From Corynebacterium sp. ACRPH (GTDB taxonomy: Bacteria; Actinomycetota; Actinomycetes; Mycobacteriales; Mycobacteriaceae), in NCBI RefSeq assembly GCF_022347285.1, contig NZ_JAKRND010000010.1, positions 1-64,000 of the forward strand: a DNA stretch of 64,000 nucleotides, read 5' to 3'. Below the pieces are notes generated by a model, which saw nothing but the letters and a program-made list of their open reading frames with translations, was not told where the DNA came from and did no database searches. Position 1 is the stretch's first letter. Each line of letters begins with the position of its first letter. This document shows, in pieces, positions 8,383 to 19,291 of the stretch. The translations under genes were made by a program, and so were the position numbers.

Positions 8383-9483
8383 ATGTTGCAAATCTTTATC
8401 GCAGGTGCGGTTGCTTTCCTTGTGTCCGTACTGCTGACCCCGGTGCTGATCCGTTGGTTCTCCGCCGAAGGACTGGGCCAGGAGATCCGCGAGGAGGGGC
8501 CGAAGTCGCACTTTAAGAAGCGCGGCACCCCCACCATGGGCGGCATCGCCGTGCTGGCGGGCATCGTGTTCGGCTACCTGGTGGCCGTGCTGGTGGGGCT
8601 CATAACCACCGGCGCCGGGCCGGGCGTCAGCGGCTGGCTGGTGCTCGGGCTGACCCTGGCCCTCGGCGGGCTGGGCTTCGCCGATGACTACATCAAGCTG
8701 GTGAAGGGGCGGAACCTGGGACTGAACGCGAAGGCGAAGCTCGTCGGGCAGCTGGTTACCGCGATTGTCTTTGGCCTGCTGATCCTGCAGTTCCCGAACG
8801 CGCACGGGCTCACCCCGGGCTCCACGCACCTGTCGTTCGTCCGCGATATTGCGACGTTCGACATCGCCATTGGGGCGGCTATCGTGGGCATGGTTCTGTT
8901 CCTGATCTTCATCTACTTGGTGATTTCCGCCTGGTCGAATGCAGTGAACCTCACCGACGGCCTGGATGGCCTGGCAAGTGGCGTGACCGCGATGGTGATG
9001 GGCACCTACGTGCTGATCACCTTCTGGCAGTTCCGTAACTCCTGCACCATCAGCGCAGCGACCGCCTGCTACGCGGTACGCGACCCGTTGGATTTGTCGA
9101 TGCTGGCCTCCGCTGGCCTGGGCGCCTGCCTGGGCTTCCTGTGGTGGAACGCGGCTCCGGCGAAAATCTTTATGGGCGATACCGGCTCGTTGGCTCTGGG
9201 CGGCCTGGTGGCCGGCCTGTCCATCACGACGCAGACCGAGCTGCTGATGATCCTGGTCGGCATCATTTTCGTCATCGAGGCCGCGTCCGTGGTGATCCAG
9301 GTGATCTCCTTCAAGGCCACCGGCAAGCGCGTGTTTCGCATGGCGCCGATCCACCACCACTTCGAGAACAAGGGGTGGGCGGAGACCACCGTCGTTATCC
9401 GCTTCTGGCTGCTCGCCGCGCTGGCTGCGATGTCCGGTTTCGCCATCTTCTACGCGGAGTGGCTCAACGGCGCCAGCTTCTAG
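8383..9483 (+). CDS. mraY: Phospho-MurNAc-pentapeptide translocase MraY
   Basis: MraY transfers phospho-MurNAc-pentapeptide to undecaprenyl phosphate, forming lipid I at the inner membrane face. The 366-residue polytopic protein (about ten membrane segments) carries the diagnostic motifs. They are the DD pair in DDYIKL (101-102), [11 protein letters not shown] (186-196 region with D192), [10 protein letters not shown], and the HHH cluster at 324-326 (PIHHHFE). A 20-odd residue loop around [19 protein letters not shown] contains extra cysteines. A perfect hairpin begins at its stop codon. Confidence 0.98.
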   Translation: MLQIFIAGAVAFLVSVLLTPVLIRWFSAEGLGQEIREEGPKSHFKKRGTPTMGGIAVLAGIVFGYLVAVLVGLITTGAGPGVSGWLVLGLTLALGGLGFADDYIKLVKGRNLGLNAKAKLVGQLVTAIVFGLLILQFPNAHGLTPGSTHLSFVRDIATFDIAIGAAIVGMVLFLIFIYLVISAWSNAVNLTDGLDGLASGVTAMVMGTYVLITFWQFRNSCTISAATACYAVRDPLDLSMLASAGLGACLGFLWWNAAPAKIFMGDTGSLALGGLVAGLSITTQTELLMILVGIIFVIEAASVVIQVISFKATGKRVFRMAPIHHHFENKGWAETTVVIRFWLLAALAAMSGFAIFYAEWLNGASF

Positions 9484-9501
9484 GCCTGCCGGTGGCAGGC
9501 C
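9483..9501 (+). repeat. Perfect 8-bp hairpin at mraY stop
   Basis: GGCCTGCC (9483-9490), loop GGT, and GGCAGGCC (9494-9501) form a perfect stem overlapping the mraY stop codon. No T-run follows, so it is not an intrinsic terminator. An mRNA-end stabiliser or processing hairpin between mraY and murD is the likeliest role. Confidence 0.55.
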
Positions 9502-9543
9502 CGCAAACCCACAATTCGCTAGCAATGTAAGGACAATCCAGCC

Positions 9544-11088
9544 GTGGAATCGACACACGCACTTCAGCCCGCAGACGCCCTAGAGACCATGCGCACCCAG
9601 ACCGTGCTGGTCGCGGGTGCGGGCGTGGCCGGGCGGGGTGTGATCTCCATGCTCTGCGCCCTCGGCGCCCGGTCGGTCCTGGTGGCAGACGACAACGCGC
9701 AGGCGCTTGGCCACATCGCCGACGATGGGGAGACGGAACTGCGGCTGCTGAATGTCTCCGAGGCCATCGACTCCCTAGAAGACCTGGCGCCGAGACTCGT
9801 CGTGACCTCCCCGGGCTGGAAGCCCGAGTCCCCGCTGCTGGCCCGCGCCACCGAGCTGGGCATTCCCGTGATCGGGGATATTGCCGCAGCCTGGCTGGCG
9901 GACCAGGCCGGGGCCTTCGGCGAGCCCCGCACATGGCTGGCGGTGACGGGAACGAATGGTAAGACCACCACTACGGCGATGCTGACCTCCATGCTGATCG
10001 CCGATGGGCGCGCTGCCCTGGCTGTGGGCAACATTGGCATCGCCCCTTCCGCCGCCCTGGCTGGCCAGCACCGTGGCGAACCCCGCTCCGACGTCTTTGT
10101 CGCCGAGGTATCGAGCTTCCAGCTGCACTGGGCGCCCATGTTCGAGCCCGCCGTTGGCTGCATTCTGAACCTCGCCGAAGACCACCTGGATTGGCACGGG
10201 AGCTACGACAACTATTGCGCGGACAAGGCACAGGTCTTGACCGCTGAGGAGTCTGTCCTGGCCCTGGACGACTCAGACGTTGTGGCCACCGCACGCGCTC
10301 GCCAGGTCGCGGCTCGCCGTGGGTACACGATTCACGACCCTGAAGAGGTGGCGTCAGAAAACACGGAACGAGTAGTCGGGGTGCGCGACGGGCGGCTGAT
10401 CGAGGTCGTCATCGACGACCCGAGCCAAACCACGGGCCTCGCTCCGGCGCAGGGGATTAGCCCTCCCGGACCTGCAGGGCTTGCCGATGCCGCGGCGAGT
10501 GCGGCGATGGCGCGTGCGCTGGGCGTGGCTCCGGCGGCTATCGAAGCCGCGCTGGCCGGATTCAAGGTGCAGGCACACCGCGGGCAGGTTGTGCTAGAGC
10601 ACGGAGGCGTTACCTGGATCGATAACTCGAAGGCCACCAACCCGCACGCCGCCGAGGCCGCGCTGCGGGGCCAGCGCAACGTGATCTGGGTTGCCGGCGG
10701 ACAGCTGAAGGGTGCCGCGGTCGACGGGCTAATTCGGGCGGTCGGCGGCGCTCTCAAGGCAGTCGTGGCCCTGGGCGTGGATCGCGCGGAGCTCGTCGCG
10801 GAAGTGTCGCGGCAGCTGCCCGACCTGCCGGTCACTGTTATTGACGCCACCGATCCAGAAGAAGCGATGCGTGCCGTCGCCCGCGCCGCCCACGGGTTGG
10901 CGCAACTCGGCGACAGCGTGGTGCTGGCCCCGGCGGCAGCGTCGCTGGATATGTACACCGGCATGAGCCAGCGTGGCGACCTGTTCGCCCAGTATGCGGT
11001 GGCATATGCTGGGGCCGATACAGCCGAACAAAAGGCCCAAGAGGCCCAAGAGGCCCGAGAGACTCAAGCAACACAGGAAAGGGGATAG
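9544..11088 (+). CDS. murD: UDP-MurNAc-L-alanine--D-glutamate ligase MurD
   Basis: MurD adds D-Glu to UDP-MurNAc-L-Ala in the cytoplasm. The product is 514 residues from GTG 9544, with AAGGAC about 10 nt upstream; ATG 9589 is an alternative. An N-terminal Rossmann-like domain (VLVAGAGVAGRGV) is followed by the P-loop GTNGKTTTT from residue 136. The motifs DHLDWHGSYDNY and DNSKATNPHA follow. The extreme C-terminus is a low-complexity run of imperfect Lys/Gln/Glu/Ala repeats (QKAQEAQEARETQ) outside the family fold, apparently produced by short DNA repeats. FtsW starts 7 bp downstream. Confidence 0.97.
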   Translation: MESTHALQPADALETMRTQTVLVAGAGVAGRGVISMLCALGARSVLVADDNAQALGHIADDGETELRLLNVSEAIDSLEDLAPRLVVTSPGWKPESPLLARATELGIPVIGDIAAAWLADQAGAFGEPRTWLAVTGTNGKTTTTAMLTSMLIADGRAALAVGNIGIAPSAALAGQHRGEPRSDVFVAEVSSFQLHWAPMFEPAVGCILNLAEDHLDWHGSYDNYCADKAQVLTAEESVLALDDSDVVATARARQVAARRGYTIHDPEEVASENTERVVGVRDGRLIEVVIDDPSQTTGLAPAQGISPPGPAGLADAAASAAMARALGVAPAAIEAALAGFKVQAHRGQVVLEHGGVTWIDNSKATNPHAAEAALRGQRNVIWVAGGQLKGAAVDGLIRAVGGALKAVVALGVDRAELVAEVSRQLPDLPVTVIDATDPEEAMRAVARAAHGLAQLGDSVVLAPAAASLDMYTGMSQRGDLFAQYAVAYAGADTAEQKAQEAQEARETQATQERG

Positions 11089-11095
11089 GCGCGCG

Positions 11096-12763
11096 ATGTC
11101 CACTCCGACGTCCAATTCGAAGCGCCGGCGCATCCCCGGCGCAGGGGAGAACAGCCCGCACGGTGAGCGACCCGAGCCGGAGCGCAAGGCCGCGAACCAG
11201 GAATCTGGCGCCGAGCGCGGCTTGGCATCCCTGCACCGCAAGTTCACCGCTCAGCTGGCCACCCCGCAGCTGAACTACAAGGTGCTGATGGTCGTCACGG
11301 CGTGCCTGACCATCCTGGGGCTCGTCATGGTGCTGTCGTCGTCGATGGTGACTTCCTACGCCAGCGGCGCGAGCGTCTTTGGTGAGTTTATTAAGCAGGC
11401 CGTGGTCGTATTCCTCGGATTGGTGGCTATGTGGGTGGCGCTACGGATGCGCCCGGAGACGATTCGCAGGTATTCCCCGTGGCTGCTGGTAGTTGCGATT
11501 GTGATGCTGATAGCGGTGCTCATCCCCGGAGTTGGCATCGGCGGCGACGAGGTCGGTTCTAACTCGTGGATCCGTATTGGCCCCGTTGGCGTGCAGCCCT
11601 CTGAGGTGGCGAAGTTAGCGCTGGCGGTGTGGGGCGCAGCGACCGTTTCTTACCGAGCACGCGCCACGCAGCGCCTTAATACCGGCCTCGGTGCCTTCTT
11701 GGCCGTAAGCACTGCGATTGTGATGCTGGTGCTGTTACAGAAGGACCTCGGCATGATGTTCTCCGTGGGCATCGTGGTCGCCGCGCTCATTATCTTCGCC
11801 GGCGTTAGCCGTCGAGTGATCACCTGGGTGCTGGGGGCAGTCGCGGTGCTGGGCGTGTATGCGATCACCCGTCAGAGCTTCCGCGGTGATCGTATTAAGA
11901 CGTGGAAGGACGCCCTGACGCTGAACTTCAGCGAGTCCACGACCCAAGGTGCGGCCTACCATTCCCACCAGGGCATTTTGTCTCTGTCTGATGGTGGGAT
12001 GTTCGGCGTCGGTTTGGGACAGTCCCGAGCAAAGTGGTTCTACCTGCCAGAAGCAAAGAATGATTTTATTTTTGCCATTGTGGGCGAGGAGCTGGGGCTT
12101 CTTGGCGCACTCTTCGTTGTGTTCCTGTTTGGAATGCTGGCCTGGTTCGGGATTCGCACAGCCCTGGCGCAAAAGGATCCTTTCCTGCGGCTGCTGGCGG
12201 CAACGCTGACCATCGGTATTTCCGTGCAGGCTTTCTTCAACATGGGCTACGTTGTGGGTCTGCTGCCGGTGACTGGCATCCAGCTGCCGCTGATCTCCGC
12301 CGGCGGTTCGTCGGCGATCATCACCCTCATTTCCATGGGGCTGCTGTGCAACTGTGCCCGTAACGAGCCCGAGACGGTCTCCTCCATGCAGCACGAAGGC
12401 CGACCGCTCATCGACCGCATTCTCCTGCTGCCGGAGCCGCAGGGTTACAAGGCGGGCGAGCAGCGCCGGAACGAGCGCCGCGAGACGGCCTATAGCTACG
12501 GCGAGCCAGTTACCCGACAGCGGGCGAGCGCTGGCCGGGGGAGCCAGGACGTCCGCCGCGAACGCGACCGGGTGGAGCAGTCCATCCGTCGCGTCGGCGG
12601 CGAGTCGCGCCTGCGTGGCTACGATGGAGCGCGAAGGCAGGACCTGCCGCCCACCGCGACACCGAAGCCAATGCCGCGTAGCCGCCACCGCGCGGACGAG
12701 GCGGGGCCGCCGAGGGCGCGCAAGACTCGCAGAACTATCGATAACCGACACAGGAGGCGCTAG
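11096..12763 (+). CDS. ftsW: SEDS peptidoglycan glycosyltransferase FtsW
   Basis: FtsW polymerises lipid II at the septum with FtsI. The start ATG follows AGGAAAGGGG. The 555-residue protein has a polar N-terminus (about 1-55), then around ten membrane segments with SEDS motifs. These include [19 protein letters not shown] and [32 protein letters not shown], and near the end [16 protein letters not shown]. After about residue 425 comes a 130-residue hydrophilic, arginine-rich tail, a typical actinobacterial extension probably used for protein contacts. It lies between murD and murG with gaps of 7 and 5 bp. Confidence 0.96.
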   Translation: MSTPTSNSKRRRIPGAGENSPHGERPEPERKAANQESGAERGLASLHRKFTAQLATPQLNYKVLMVVTACLTILGLVMVLSSSMVTSYASGASVFGEFIKQAVVVFLGLVAMWVALRMRPETIRRYSPWLLVVAIVMLIAVLIPGVGIGGDEVGSNSWIRIGPVGVQPSEVAKLALAVWGAATVSYRARATQRLNTGLGAFLAVSTAIVMLVLLQKDLGMMFSVGIVVAALIIFAGVSRRVITWVLGAVAVLGVYAITRQSFRGDRIKTWKDALTLNFSESTTQGAAYHSHQGILSLSDGGMFGVGLGQSRAKWFYLPEAKNDFIFAIVGEELGLLGALFVVFLFGMLAWFGIRTALAQKDPFLRLLAATLTIGISVQAFFNMGYVVGLLPVTGIQLPLISAGGSSAIITLISMGLLCNCARNEPETVSSMQHEGRPLIDRILLLPEPQGYKAGEQRRNERRETAYSYGEPVTRQRASAGRGSQDVRRERDRVEQSIRRVGGESRLRGYDGARRQDLPPTATPKPMPRSRHRADEAGPPRARKTRRTIDNRHRRR

Positions 12764-12768
12764 CCAAA

Positions 12769-13881
12769 GTGAACCCGAAGCCAGAAGCCGACCGGAAGCT
12801 ATCAGTCGTCGTTGCCGGCGGCGGAACGGCCGGGCACATTGAACCCGCCATGGCCGTGGCAGAGGCAGTTCGCGCGCAGCGCCCCGACGCGCGCATCACC
12901 GCGCTGGGCACCACCCGTGGCCTGGAGACCACCTTGGTGCCGGCACGCGGCTTCGACCTGGAGCTGATCCCTCCGGTGCCGGTGCCGCGCAAGGTGAACA
13001 AGGACCTGGCTACGCTGCCGCTGCGCCTGCGCAAGGCTCTGAAGGAGACGAAGCGGGTGCTGCGCGAGGTGGAGGCCGACGTGGTTATCGGCTTCGGCGG
13101 CTATGTTTCCGCCCCGGCCTACCTGGCCGCACGCTCTTTGAAGATCCCTTTCTTCGTCCACGAGGCCAATGCCCGCGCGGGCGTGGCCAACAAGCTGGGC
13201 GTGAAGCTGGGCGGAACTGGCCTGGCCGCGGTGGAGGATTCTGGCCTGGATGCCGAGATCGTGGGCATCCCCGTGCGCGAATCCGTGCTGAAGATGGATC
13301 GCAAGGCCCTGCGCGCGGAAGCTCGCGAGTTCTTCGGCGTGGATCCGGAAGCTCCGCTGCTGCTGGTCACCGGCGGTTCGCAGGGCGCGCGCAGCATTAA
13401 CAACGCAGTGGTGGATGCGGCGAAGACCCTGCAGGACGCGGGCATCGGTGTGCTGCACGCCTACGGCAAGAAGAACGAGGTTGAGCTGCCCACAGCGGTG
13501 AAGGAGGGCACACCTCCCTACGTGGCCGTGCCGTACATCGAGCGCATGGATCTGGCTCTCGCCGCCGCGGATGCGATCCTGTGCCGCTCAGGCGCAATGA
13601 CCGTGGCCGAGGTCTCCGCCGTCGGCCTGCCGGGAATTTACGTGCCGCTGCCGCACGGCAACGGCGAGCAGGAGCTCAACGTCCGCCCGATCACCCACGC
13701 CGGTGGCGGAGTGATCATCAAGGATGCCGAGCTTACCGGCCACCGCGTTTCCCAGGAAGTCATCCCGTTGCTGCGCGACGAAACCCGCTGGCACGCCGCC
13801 AGCCTGGCAACGCTGGCCGCGGGCCACAGGGACGCTGCCGAGAAGATCGCCGAAAAGATCATCGCAGCAGCCGAAGCTTAG
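12769..13881 (+). CDS. murG: Lipid II synthase MurG
   Basis: MurG transfers GlcNAc from UDP-GlcNAc to lipid I, producing lipid II at the cytoplasmic membrane face. The 370-residue GT28 enzyme shows GGGTAGH at 17-23, [23 protein letters not shown], and the donor-site segment [15 protein letters not shown] in the C-terminal domain. [25 protein letters not shown] is also present. The GTG start is placed by an AGGAGG at about 12751-12756. A 58-bp spacer separates it from murC. Confidence 0.98.
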   Translation: MNPKPEADRKLSVVVAGGGTAGHIEPAMAVAEAVRAQRPDARITALGTTRGLETTLVPARGFDLELIPPVPVPRKVNKDLATLPLRLRKALKETKRVLREVEADVVIGFGGYVSAPAYLAARSLKIPFFVHEANARAGVANKLGVKLGGTGLAAVEDSGLDAEIVGIPVRESVLKMDRKALRAEAREFFGVDPEAPLLLVTGGSQGARSINNAVVDAAKTLQDAGIGVLHAYGKKNEVELPTAVKEGTPPYVAVPYIERMDLALAAADAILCRSGAMTVAEVSAVGLPGIYVPLPHGNGEQELNVRPITHAGGGVIIKDAELTGHRVSQEVIPLLRDETRWHAASLATLAAGHRDAAEKIAEKIIAAAEA

Positions 13882-13939
13882 CCCTAGCCCCCATAACAAA
13901 TTCTTTGTACCCCCTCCTTCCAGAAAGGCATCTTCCACG

Positions 13940-15436
13940 ATGAGCAAGCAGCCTCAGACCACGGACCTCTCCCGCGTGCACATGGTGGGCATCGGCGGTG
14001 CCGGCATGTCCGGTATCGCCCGCATCCTGCTGGACCGCGGCTACCAGGTCAGCGGGTCGGACATGAAGGAGTCGCGCAGCATCATGGCGCTGCGCGCGGC
14101 CGGCGCGCAGATCCAGGTCGGGCATGCAAAGGAGAATCTGCGCCTGCTGGGGGAGGCGCCGACGGTGGTCGTCACCTCCTTCGCCGCGATTCCGCAGGAT
14201 AATCCGGAACTCGTCGGCGCCCGCGAGGCAGGCATTCCGGTGCTCCGCCGCTCCGACATCCTGGCGCTGTTGCTGCAGGATCGTCGTGCTTTCCTGCTGG
14301 CGGGTACGCACGGCAAGACCTCTACGACGTCGATGGCCGTGGCGGCGCTGCAGGCTGCGGGGCAGGATCCTTCCTTTGCCATTGGCGGCCAGCTGAATCG
14401 CGCGGGAACGAATGCCCACAACGGCACCGGTGAGATTTTCGTAGCCGAGGCTGACGAGTCCGATGGTTCCTTCCTATCCTATTCGCCCGAAATCGCGGTG
14501 GTCACAAACATCGAGCCCGACCACTTGGATTACTTCAAGACCGAAGCGGCCTACCGGGAGGTATTCGAGAAGTTCGCCCACCGCATTGTGCCGGGTGGCT
14601 TCCTGGTCGCGTGCCTCGACGATCCGGGTTCGGCCGCGCTTGCCGAGAAGCTAATCGCCGGTGCCGAGGACGGCGAGCCCTTGCCGTTTAGCGTTGTTGG
14701 TTATGGCACTGCCGAGGCTTGTGACGCCCACTCTTCCGTGCCCCCAGCAGCGATCATCGAAAGCACGGAGGTTACCGCCGAGGGCACCGTCTCCGCCTTG
14801 CGACTGACTGAGACCGTGAACAGAGCCGCGCAGCAGGGTGCTGGCACCTATTCGCTGCGCGTGGCCATTCCGGGCATCCACATGGTGTTGAACGCAACTG
14901 CGGCCGTGCTGGGCAGTGTGCTGCTGGGCGCGGACGTGGAGAAAGTCATCGCGGGCGTCGGTGGTTTCGACGGCGTTCGCCGCCGCTTTGAGTACCACGG
15001 CACCCGCCAGGACGTGGAAGTCTACGACGACTACGCGCACCACCCGACCGAGGTCGCGGCCGTCCTGTCGGCCGCACGTCAGCGGGTGGAAGCCCGCGGT
15101 GGGCGCATCGTGGCCGTATTCCAGCCGCACCTTTACTCGCGCACGATCAACTTCGCCGACGAGTTCGCCGAGGCATTGTCCTTGGCCGATCAGGTGGTGC
15201 TGCTGGACATCTTCGGCGCCCGCGAGGAGCCGGTGGAAGGCGTGGATTCGCGGATTGTTGGAGACAAGATCGATGCCTCCACCGAGTGCGTCTTCGAGCC
15301 TGACTTCTCGCGTGTGGCCGGGGTAGTCGCCGGGCTGGTGCAGCGTGGCGACATGGTTCTGACCATCGGGGCGGGCACCGTGACGATGCTGGCGGACGAG
15401 ATTCTGCTGGAGCTGGACCGTGGTGATCGCGGGTGA
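13940..15436 (+). CDS. murC: UDP-N-acetylmuramate--L-alanine ligase MurC
   Basis: MurC adds L-Ala to UDP-MurNAc, the first step of the stem peptide. The frame is open upstream into murG, but ATG 13940 gives the family start ([21 protein letters not shown]) and has AGAAAGG nearby. The 498-residue enzyme contains the ATP loop [10 protein letters not shown] (from 122), [19 protein letters not shown] and [15 protein letters not shown]. The spacer before it has a small hairpin (ACAAA, TTC, TTTGT at about 13898-13910). It overlaps ftsQ by GTGA. Confidence 0.98.
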   Translation: MSKQPQTTDLSRVHMVGIGGAGMSGIARILLDRGYQVSGSDMKESRSIMALRAAGAQIQVGHAKENLRLLGEAPTVVVTSFAAIPQDNPELVGAREAGIPVLRRSDILALLLQDRRAFLLAGTHGKTSTTSMAVAALQAAGQDPSFAIGGQLNRAGTNAHNGTGEIFVAEADESDGSFLSYSPEIAVVTNIEPDHLDYFKTEAAYREVFEKFAHRIVPGGFLVACLDDPGSAALAEKLIAGAEDGEPLPFSVVGYGTAEACDAHSSVPPAAIIESTEVTAEGTVSALRLTETVNRAAQQGAGTYSLRVAIPGIHMVLNATAAVLGSVLLGADVEKVIAGVGGFDGVRRRFEYHGTRQDVEVYDDYAHHPTEVAAVLSAARQRVEARGGRIVAVFQPHLYSRTINFADEFAEALSLADQVVLLDIFGAREEPVEGVDSRIVGDKIDASTECVFEPDFSRVAGVVAGLVQRGDMVLTIGAGTVTMLADEILLELDRGDRG

Positions 15437-16161
15437 GTAGGGCGTCAAGAGCAAGAAGCGAGAAGAACCAGCGAAGCTCGAAGGGCCAGAAGGGTCAGAA
15501 CACGCCGCGTAAGCGCCTGCAGTGGCTGGTCGCGGGGCTAGTGGCGCTGGTCGTGCTGCTGGGTGTGCTCGCGTATGCGGCGCCCATCGTGAAGGTGTCG
15601 CAGATCGATGTGCAGGGCACGACGAACGCGGATCCGCAGGCGATCCGAGAGGCCAGCGCCATTAACGCGGGCGATAACATGCTGCGCCTGAACATGGCAG
15701 AAGCCGCCCAGGGCGTATCCGCCGTGCCGTGGGTGGAGAAGGTGACCGTCAAGCGCTCCTGGCCCACGACGGTGACGGTCGATGTGACCGAGCACCAGGC
15801 CATCGGCTACGTCATGGATGGCGACACACCGCACGTGGTGGACGAAAATGGGCAGGTGTTTTTGACGGGTGTGAAGCCTGAAGGGTCTTTGGAGTTTAAG
15901 AAGACCAAGGCGGACGACGCCCGGGCTATCGACGCGGCGACGAAGGCTCTGACTGCGCTTTCGGATGATCTGCGCGGGAAGCTGGAGGGGATTGAGGCCG
16001 AGTCGGCGGATAGCATTCGCCTCTTCTTCCCTAATCAGGCTGTGTATTGGGGCTCCGCCGATAGGGCGGACGAGAAGGCCGAGGCGACCCGAATTGTGTT
16101 GGGACGCGAGGGAAATTGGAATGTCTCGAACCCCGCTATGCCCACCGTCAGGCAGGGCTGA
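15433..16161 (+). CDS. ftsQ: Cell division protein FtsQ
   Basis: FtsQ (DivIB family) is a bitopic divisome scaffold that recruits FtsL and the septal synthase. The 242-residue product has a very basic cytoplasmic tail (1-30), one membrane helix (about 31-50), then a POTRA domain (about 53-122, [19 protein letters not shown]) and the beta domain. The GTG start overlaps the murC stop, so translation is coupled. A small hairpin and TTTAAG repeats follow before ftsZ, suggesting partial termination. Confidence 0.94.
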   Translation: MSRASRARSEKNQRSSKGQKGQNTPRKRLQWLVAGLVALVVLLGVLAYAAPIVKVSQIDVQGTTNADPQAIREASAINAGDNMLRLNMAEAAQGVSAVPWVEKVTVKRSWPTTVTVDVTEHQAIGYVMDGDTPHVVDENGQVFLTGVKPEGSLEFKKTKADDARAIDAATKALTALSDDLRGKLEGIEAESADSIRLFFPNQAVYWGSADRADEKAEATRIVLGREGNWNVSNPAMPTVRQG

Positions 16162-16162
16162 A

Positions 16163-16205
16163 GTGGGGATGAAACCCCAGTTTAAGCTTTAAGTTGAACT
16201 TTAAG
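16163..16205 (+). promoter_or_regulatory. Hairpin and TTTAAG repeats upstream of ftsZ
   Basis: Directly after the ftsQ stop, TGGGG (16164-16168) and CCCCA (16175-16179) can form a short stem. Then TTTAAG is repeated at 16181-16186, 16188-16193 and 16200-16205, the last two inside the direct repeat CTTTAAG-TTGAA-CTTTAAG. The TTGAAC within could act as a -35 element. ftsZ starts 120 bp later, leaving room for its own promoter. No regulator is identified. Confidence 0.4.
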
Positions 16206-16326
16206 GATACGACACGCCACCAAAAATATGCACCGCTAAATGCTTGACGGCTAGGAAGATGGACGCAACAGCAAACCGGTAAACCGCAAAGCACGAAAAA
16301 TTCTTTAGGAAGGCGGAAAAGCGCAC

Positions 16327-17664
16327 ATGACGAATCCTGGAAACCACCTCGCTGAGATCAAGGTGGTCGGTGTCGGCGGCGGCGGAGTAAACGCCGTCAA
16401 CCGCATGATCGACGAGCAGCTGCAGGGCGTGGAATTCATCGCCATCAACACCGATGCACAGGCTCTGATGCTGACCGATGCGGACATCAAGCTGGACATC
16501 GGCCGCGAGGAGACCCGCGGCCTGGGCGCTGGCGCTAACCCGGACGTTGGTCGCAAGTCCGCAGAGGATCACAAGGACCAGATCGAAGAGATCCTGGCCG
16601 GTGCCGACATGGTGTTCGTCACCGCAGGTGAGGGTGGCGGCACCGGCACGGGTGCAGCCCCGGTCGTGGCGAACATCGCGAAGAAGCAGAACGCCCTGAC
16701 CGTCGGCGTGGTTACCCGCCCCTTCGGCTTCGAGGGCCGTCGCCGCAGCAAGCAGGCCATGGAGGGCATCGAGGCCCTGCGCGAGGTCTGTGACACGCTG
16801 ATCGTTATTCCCAACGACTCGCTGCTGAAGATGTCCGAGGAACAGCTGTCCATGATGGAGGCCTTCCGCAAGGCCGATGAGGTGCTGCTCAGCGGTGTTG
16901 AGGGCATTACCAAGCTGATCACCACCCCCGGTGTGATCAACGTGGACTTCGCCGACGTGCGCTCCGTCATGACCGACGCGGGCTCTGCCCTCATGGGCAT
17001 CGGCACCGCTCGCGGCGATCAGCGTGCGGTCAAGGCCACCCAGGCGGCTATTAACTCCCCGCTGCTGGAGAGCACCATGGAAGGCGCCAAGGGCGTGCTG
17101 CTTTCCTTCGCTGGCGGCTCCGACCTGGGCCTGTTGGAGGTTTCCCAGGCCGCGGACCTGGTGGAGGAGAAGGCCGACGAGGACGTCAACCTGATCTTCG
17201 GTACCATCATCGACGACCAGCTGGGCGACGAAGTCCGCGTGACCGTCATCGCCACCGGCTTCGACGATTCCCCGTCCGCGACGTCCAACAACCAGCGCTC
17301 CGGTGCGCACCACGCGCAGGAGAGCGCGGACGCGGCTGCAGGTGCCGGCGCTGCACAGTCGACCAACCTGTTCGGCGGCCAGGAGGCTCCGCAGGCTGGC
17401 CAGAACTCCCAGTACGCAGTGCAGGGGCAAGAGGCCCCGCAGGCGGGCTCCGCGCAGGCCGATCCGGCCGCACCGCAGGCTGGCACCCAGTCCAGCTTCG
17501 CGCAGCGCCGTGGCACCGTGCCGCAGCACGCGCAGCCGGAGCCGCAGACTAACCAGGGTGGCGGCCTGTTCACTTCCGCTCCGCAGCAGCCGCAAAACTC
17601 CACCAACTCTGGCGTGGATCTGACTGAGGAAGAGGACGACCTGGATCTGCCGGACTTCAACTAG
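16327..17664 (+). CDS. ftsZ: Cell division GTPase FtsZ
   Basis: FtsZ is the tubulin-like GTPase that forms the division ring. The 445-residue product has [13 protein letters not shown] near the N-terminus, the tubulin signature GGGTGTG at 103-109 and the T7 loop NVDFADV from 205. A long Gln/Ala/Pro-rich linker (about 315-430, with [12 protein letters not shown] repeats) precedes the acidic C-terminal peptide DLDLPDFN that binds partners such as SepF. AGGAAGGCGG precedes the ATG. The 165-bp gap after ftsQ suggests independent promoters. Confidence 0.99.
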   Translation: MTNPGNHLAEIKVVGVGGGGVNAVNRMIDEQLQGVEFIAINTDAQALMLTDADIKLDIGREETRGLGAGANPDVGRKSAEDHKDQIEEILAGADMVFVTAGEGGGTGTGAAPVVANIAKKQNALTVGVVTRPFGFEGRRRSKQAMEGIEALREVCDTLIVIPNDSLLKMSEEQLSMMEAFRKADEVLLSGVEGITKLITTPGVINVDFADVRSVMTDAGSALMGIGTARGDQRAVKATQAAINSPLLESTMEGAKGVLLSFAGGSDLGLLEVSQAADLVEEKADEDVNLIFGTIIDDQLGDEVRVTVIATGFDDSPSATSNNQRSGAHHAQESADAAAGAGAAQSTNLFGGQEAPQAGQNSQYAVQGQEAPQAGSAQADPAAPQAGTQSSFAQRRGTVPQHAQPEPQTNQGGGLFTSAPQQPQNSTNSGVDLTEEEDDLDLPDFN

Positions 17665-17710
17665 TCCGCCGGATACCACCTCACCAGATGCCAAAACTAA
17701 GGAGTTTGCT

Positions 17711-18472
17711 TTGAGCCACGACCAGAGCCCGAAGGTGCGGAAGGTCTTCACCGACCGCAACGGTGGGATCTCTACGGGCGCCTACGCCTCGTTCAACCTG
17801 GGCGATCACGTGGGCGATGACCCGGCGGCTGTGGCTCACAACCGCCAGCGCCTGGCGGATGTGCTGGGTCTGGACGTGGGGCGCCTGGTGTTTATGGAGC
17901 AGATCCACTCGCCGAACGTCACGGAGGTCACCGCCGACCACCTTGTGTCTTCTGCGCCCGCTGAGGCTCCTGCGTCGCCCGTCATCGAGGCTACTGACGC
18001 CCTCATTACCACCCTGCGAGGTACTGCGCTGATCGTCCTCACCGCTGACTGCGTTCCGGTTTTGCTGTCCGATGAGGACGCGGGCGTGATCGCTGCGGTT
18101 CACGCTGGGCGAATGGGAGCCCGCAACGGAATTCTGCGCCGCACCATTGCCCGCATGGAAGACCTGGGAGCTGTGCCTAGCAACATTCACGCGCTGCTCG
18201 GCGCCGCTGCTAGCGGAGAGAACTACGAAGTGCCGCAGGCTATGGCTGCGGATGTGGAGTCCAAGCTTCCCGGCTCGGCAACCACCACCGCCCAGGGCAC
18301 CCATGGGTTGGACATTCGTGCTGGTCTGACCCGCCAACTGCTCTCCCTCGGAGTGCGCAGTATTGATGCGGATCCGCGCTGCACAATCGACCCGGAGCAC
18401 GCCGATCGTTTCTTCTCCTACCGCCGGGAGGGGACGACTGGCCGTCAGGCGGGCGTAGTGTGGATGCCATGA
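17711..18472 (+). CDS. pgeF: Peptidoglycan editing factor PgeF (YfiH family)
   Basis: YfiH/PgeF proteins are zinc enzymes of the laccase-domain (DUF152) fold, reported to act as purine nucleoside phosphorylases and to remove misincorporated residues from peptidoglycan precursors. The putative metal ligands are present: His in EQIHSPNV, Cys in LTADCVPVLL and His in AAVHAGRMGARNGIL. The start is TTG, supported by AAGGAG at 17699-17704 with no better alternative. 253 residues is the usual size. The stop overlaps the next gene's ATG, a common arrangement after ftsZ in actinobacteria. Confidence 0.93.
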   Translation: MSHDQSPKVRKVFTDRNGGISTGAYASFNLGDHVGDDPAAVAHNRQRLADVLGLDVGRLVFMEQIHSPNVTEVTADHLVSSAPAEAPASPVIEATDALITTLRGTALIVLTADCVPVLLSDEDAGVIAAVHAGRMGARNGILRRTIARMEDLGAVPSNIHALLGAAASGENYEVPQAMAADVESKLPGSATTTAQGTHGLDIRAGLTRQLLSLGVRSIDADPRCTIDPEHADRFFSYRREGTTGRQAGVVWMP

Positions 18473-19224
18473 CGGAGCAGAAGAGCGTGAACAGCGAAAA
18501 CCAGGTGGCCGATGACCTTCCCGGTGGCTCGGCGAACCTGAGTCCCCGGGCGCAGGAGATCGCTGAGAACCTGGCGCGCGTCAGGCGCCGCATTGCGGTG
18601 GCCGGGGGAGCGGATCTGCTGCCCATCACCAAGTTTCACCCTGCTGAGGACGTGAAGCTGCTGACACAGCTGGGCGTCACCGCCGTCGGCGAGAACCGCG
18701 AACAGGAAGCGCGCGATAAGCACGCACAATTGGTAGATACAGGTCTGCAGTTCCACATGGTGGGTCAGGTGCAGACGAAGAAGGCGAACTCTGTTGCGCG
18801 GTGGGCAGCCGCCGTGCACACCGTGGATTCGCTGAAGCTGCTGAATGCGCTGGATCGCGGCGCGGGCCTGGCGTTGGAGCGCGGCGATCGAAGCGAGCGC
18901 CTGCCGGTGCTCCTGCAATTCAGCGCCGACGGTGATCCGCAGCGCGGCGGGGCAGTGGAGGCGGACATCGACGAACTGGCCGATGCCGTGGCCGCGGCCG
19001 AGAACCTGGAGCTGCGCGGGCTGATGACGGTACCGCCGCTGGACGCCGATCCGGCGGCCGTATTTGCCCGGGGTCGGCAGCTCGTCGAGCGCATCACAGA
19101 CCGTGTGACGGGCGCTGCCGTGTACTCCGCTGGAATGAGCGGCGACCTGGAGATTGCCCTCGCGGAAGGCTCCACGCTGGTGCGTGTCGGTACGGATATA
19201 ATGGGCGCGCGACCAGTACTTTAA
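18469..19224 (+). CDS. yggS: PLP homeostasis protein, YggS family
   Basis: YggS/PLPBP proteins bind pyridoxal phosphate without known catalysis and balance PLP and amino acid pools. The product is 251 residues from ATG 18469, which overlaps the pgeF stop (ATGA). The PLP lysine is K55 in LLPITKFHP. The family segments VGENREQEARDK, HMVGQVQTKK and GMSGDLEIALAEGSTLVRVGT follow, with the final IMGAR close to the canonical IFGxR end. Its place between pgeF and sepF matches Gram-positive ylmD-ylmE-sepF clusters. Confidence 0.95.
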   Translation: MTEQKSVNSENQVADDLPGGSANLSPRAQEIAENLARVRRRIAVAGGADLLPITKFHPAEDVKLLTQLGVTAVGENREQEARDKHAQLVDTGLQFHMVGQVQTKKANSVARWAAAVHTVDSLKLLNALDRGAGLALERGDRSERLPVLLQFSADGDPQRGGAVEADIDELADAVAAAENLELRGLMTVPPLDADPAAVFARGRQLVERITDRVTGAAVYSAGMSGDLEIALAEGSTLVRVGTDIMGARPVL

Positions 19225-19291
19225 ACCACATAGCTGCATACATTCCTTAACAAGCTAAGAGATTCAACCAACGGAAGGTTCCTACAGAGCA

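Noticed and set aside
17300..17600. Frameshift or foreign insertion in ftsZ
   Set aside because: The Gln/Ala/Pro-rich stretch is the variable FtsZ linker, in frame and followed by the conserved C-terminal peptide.
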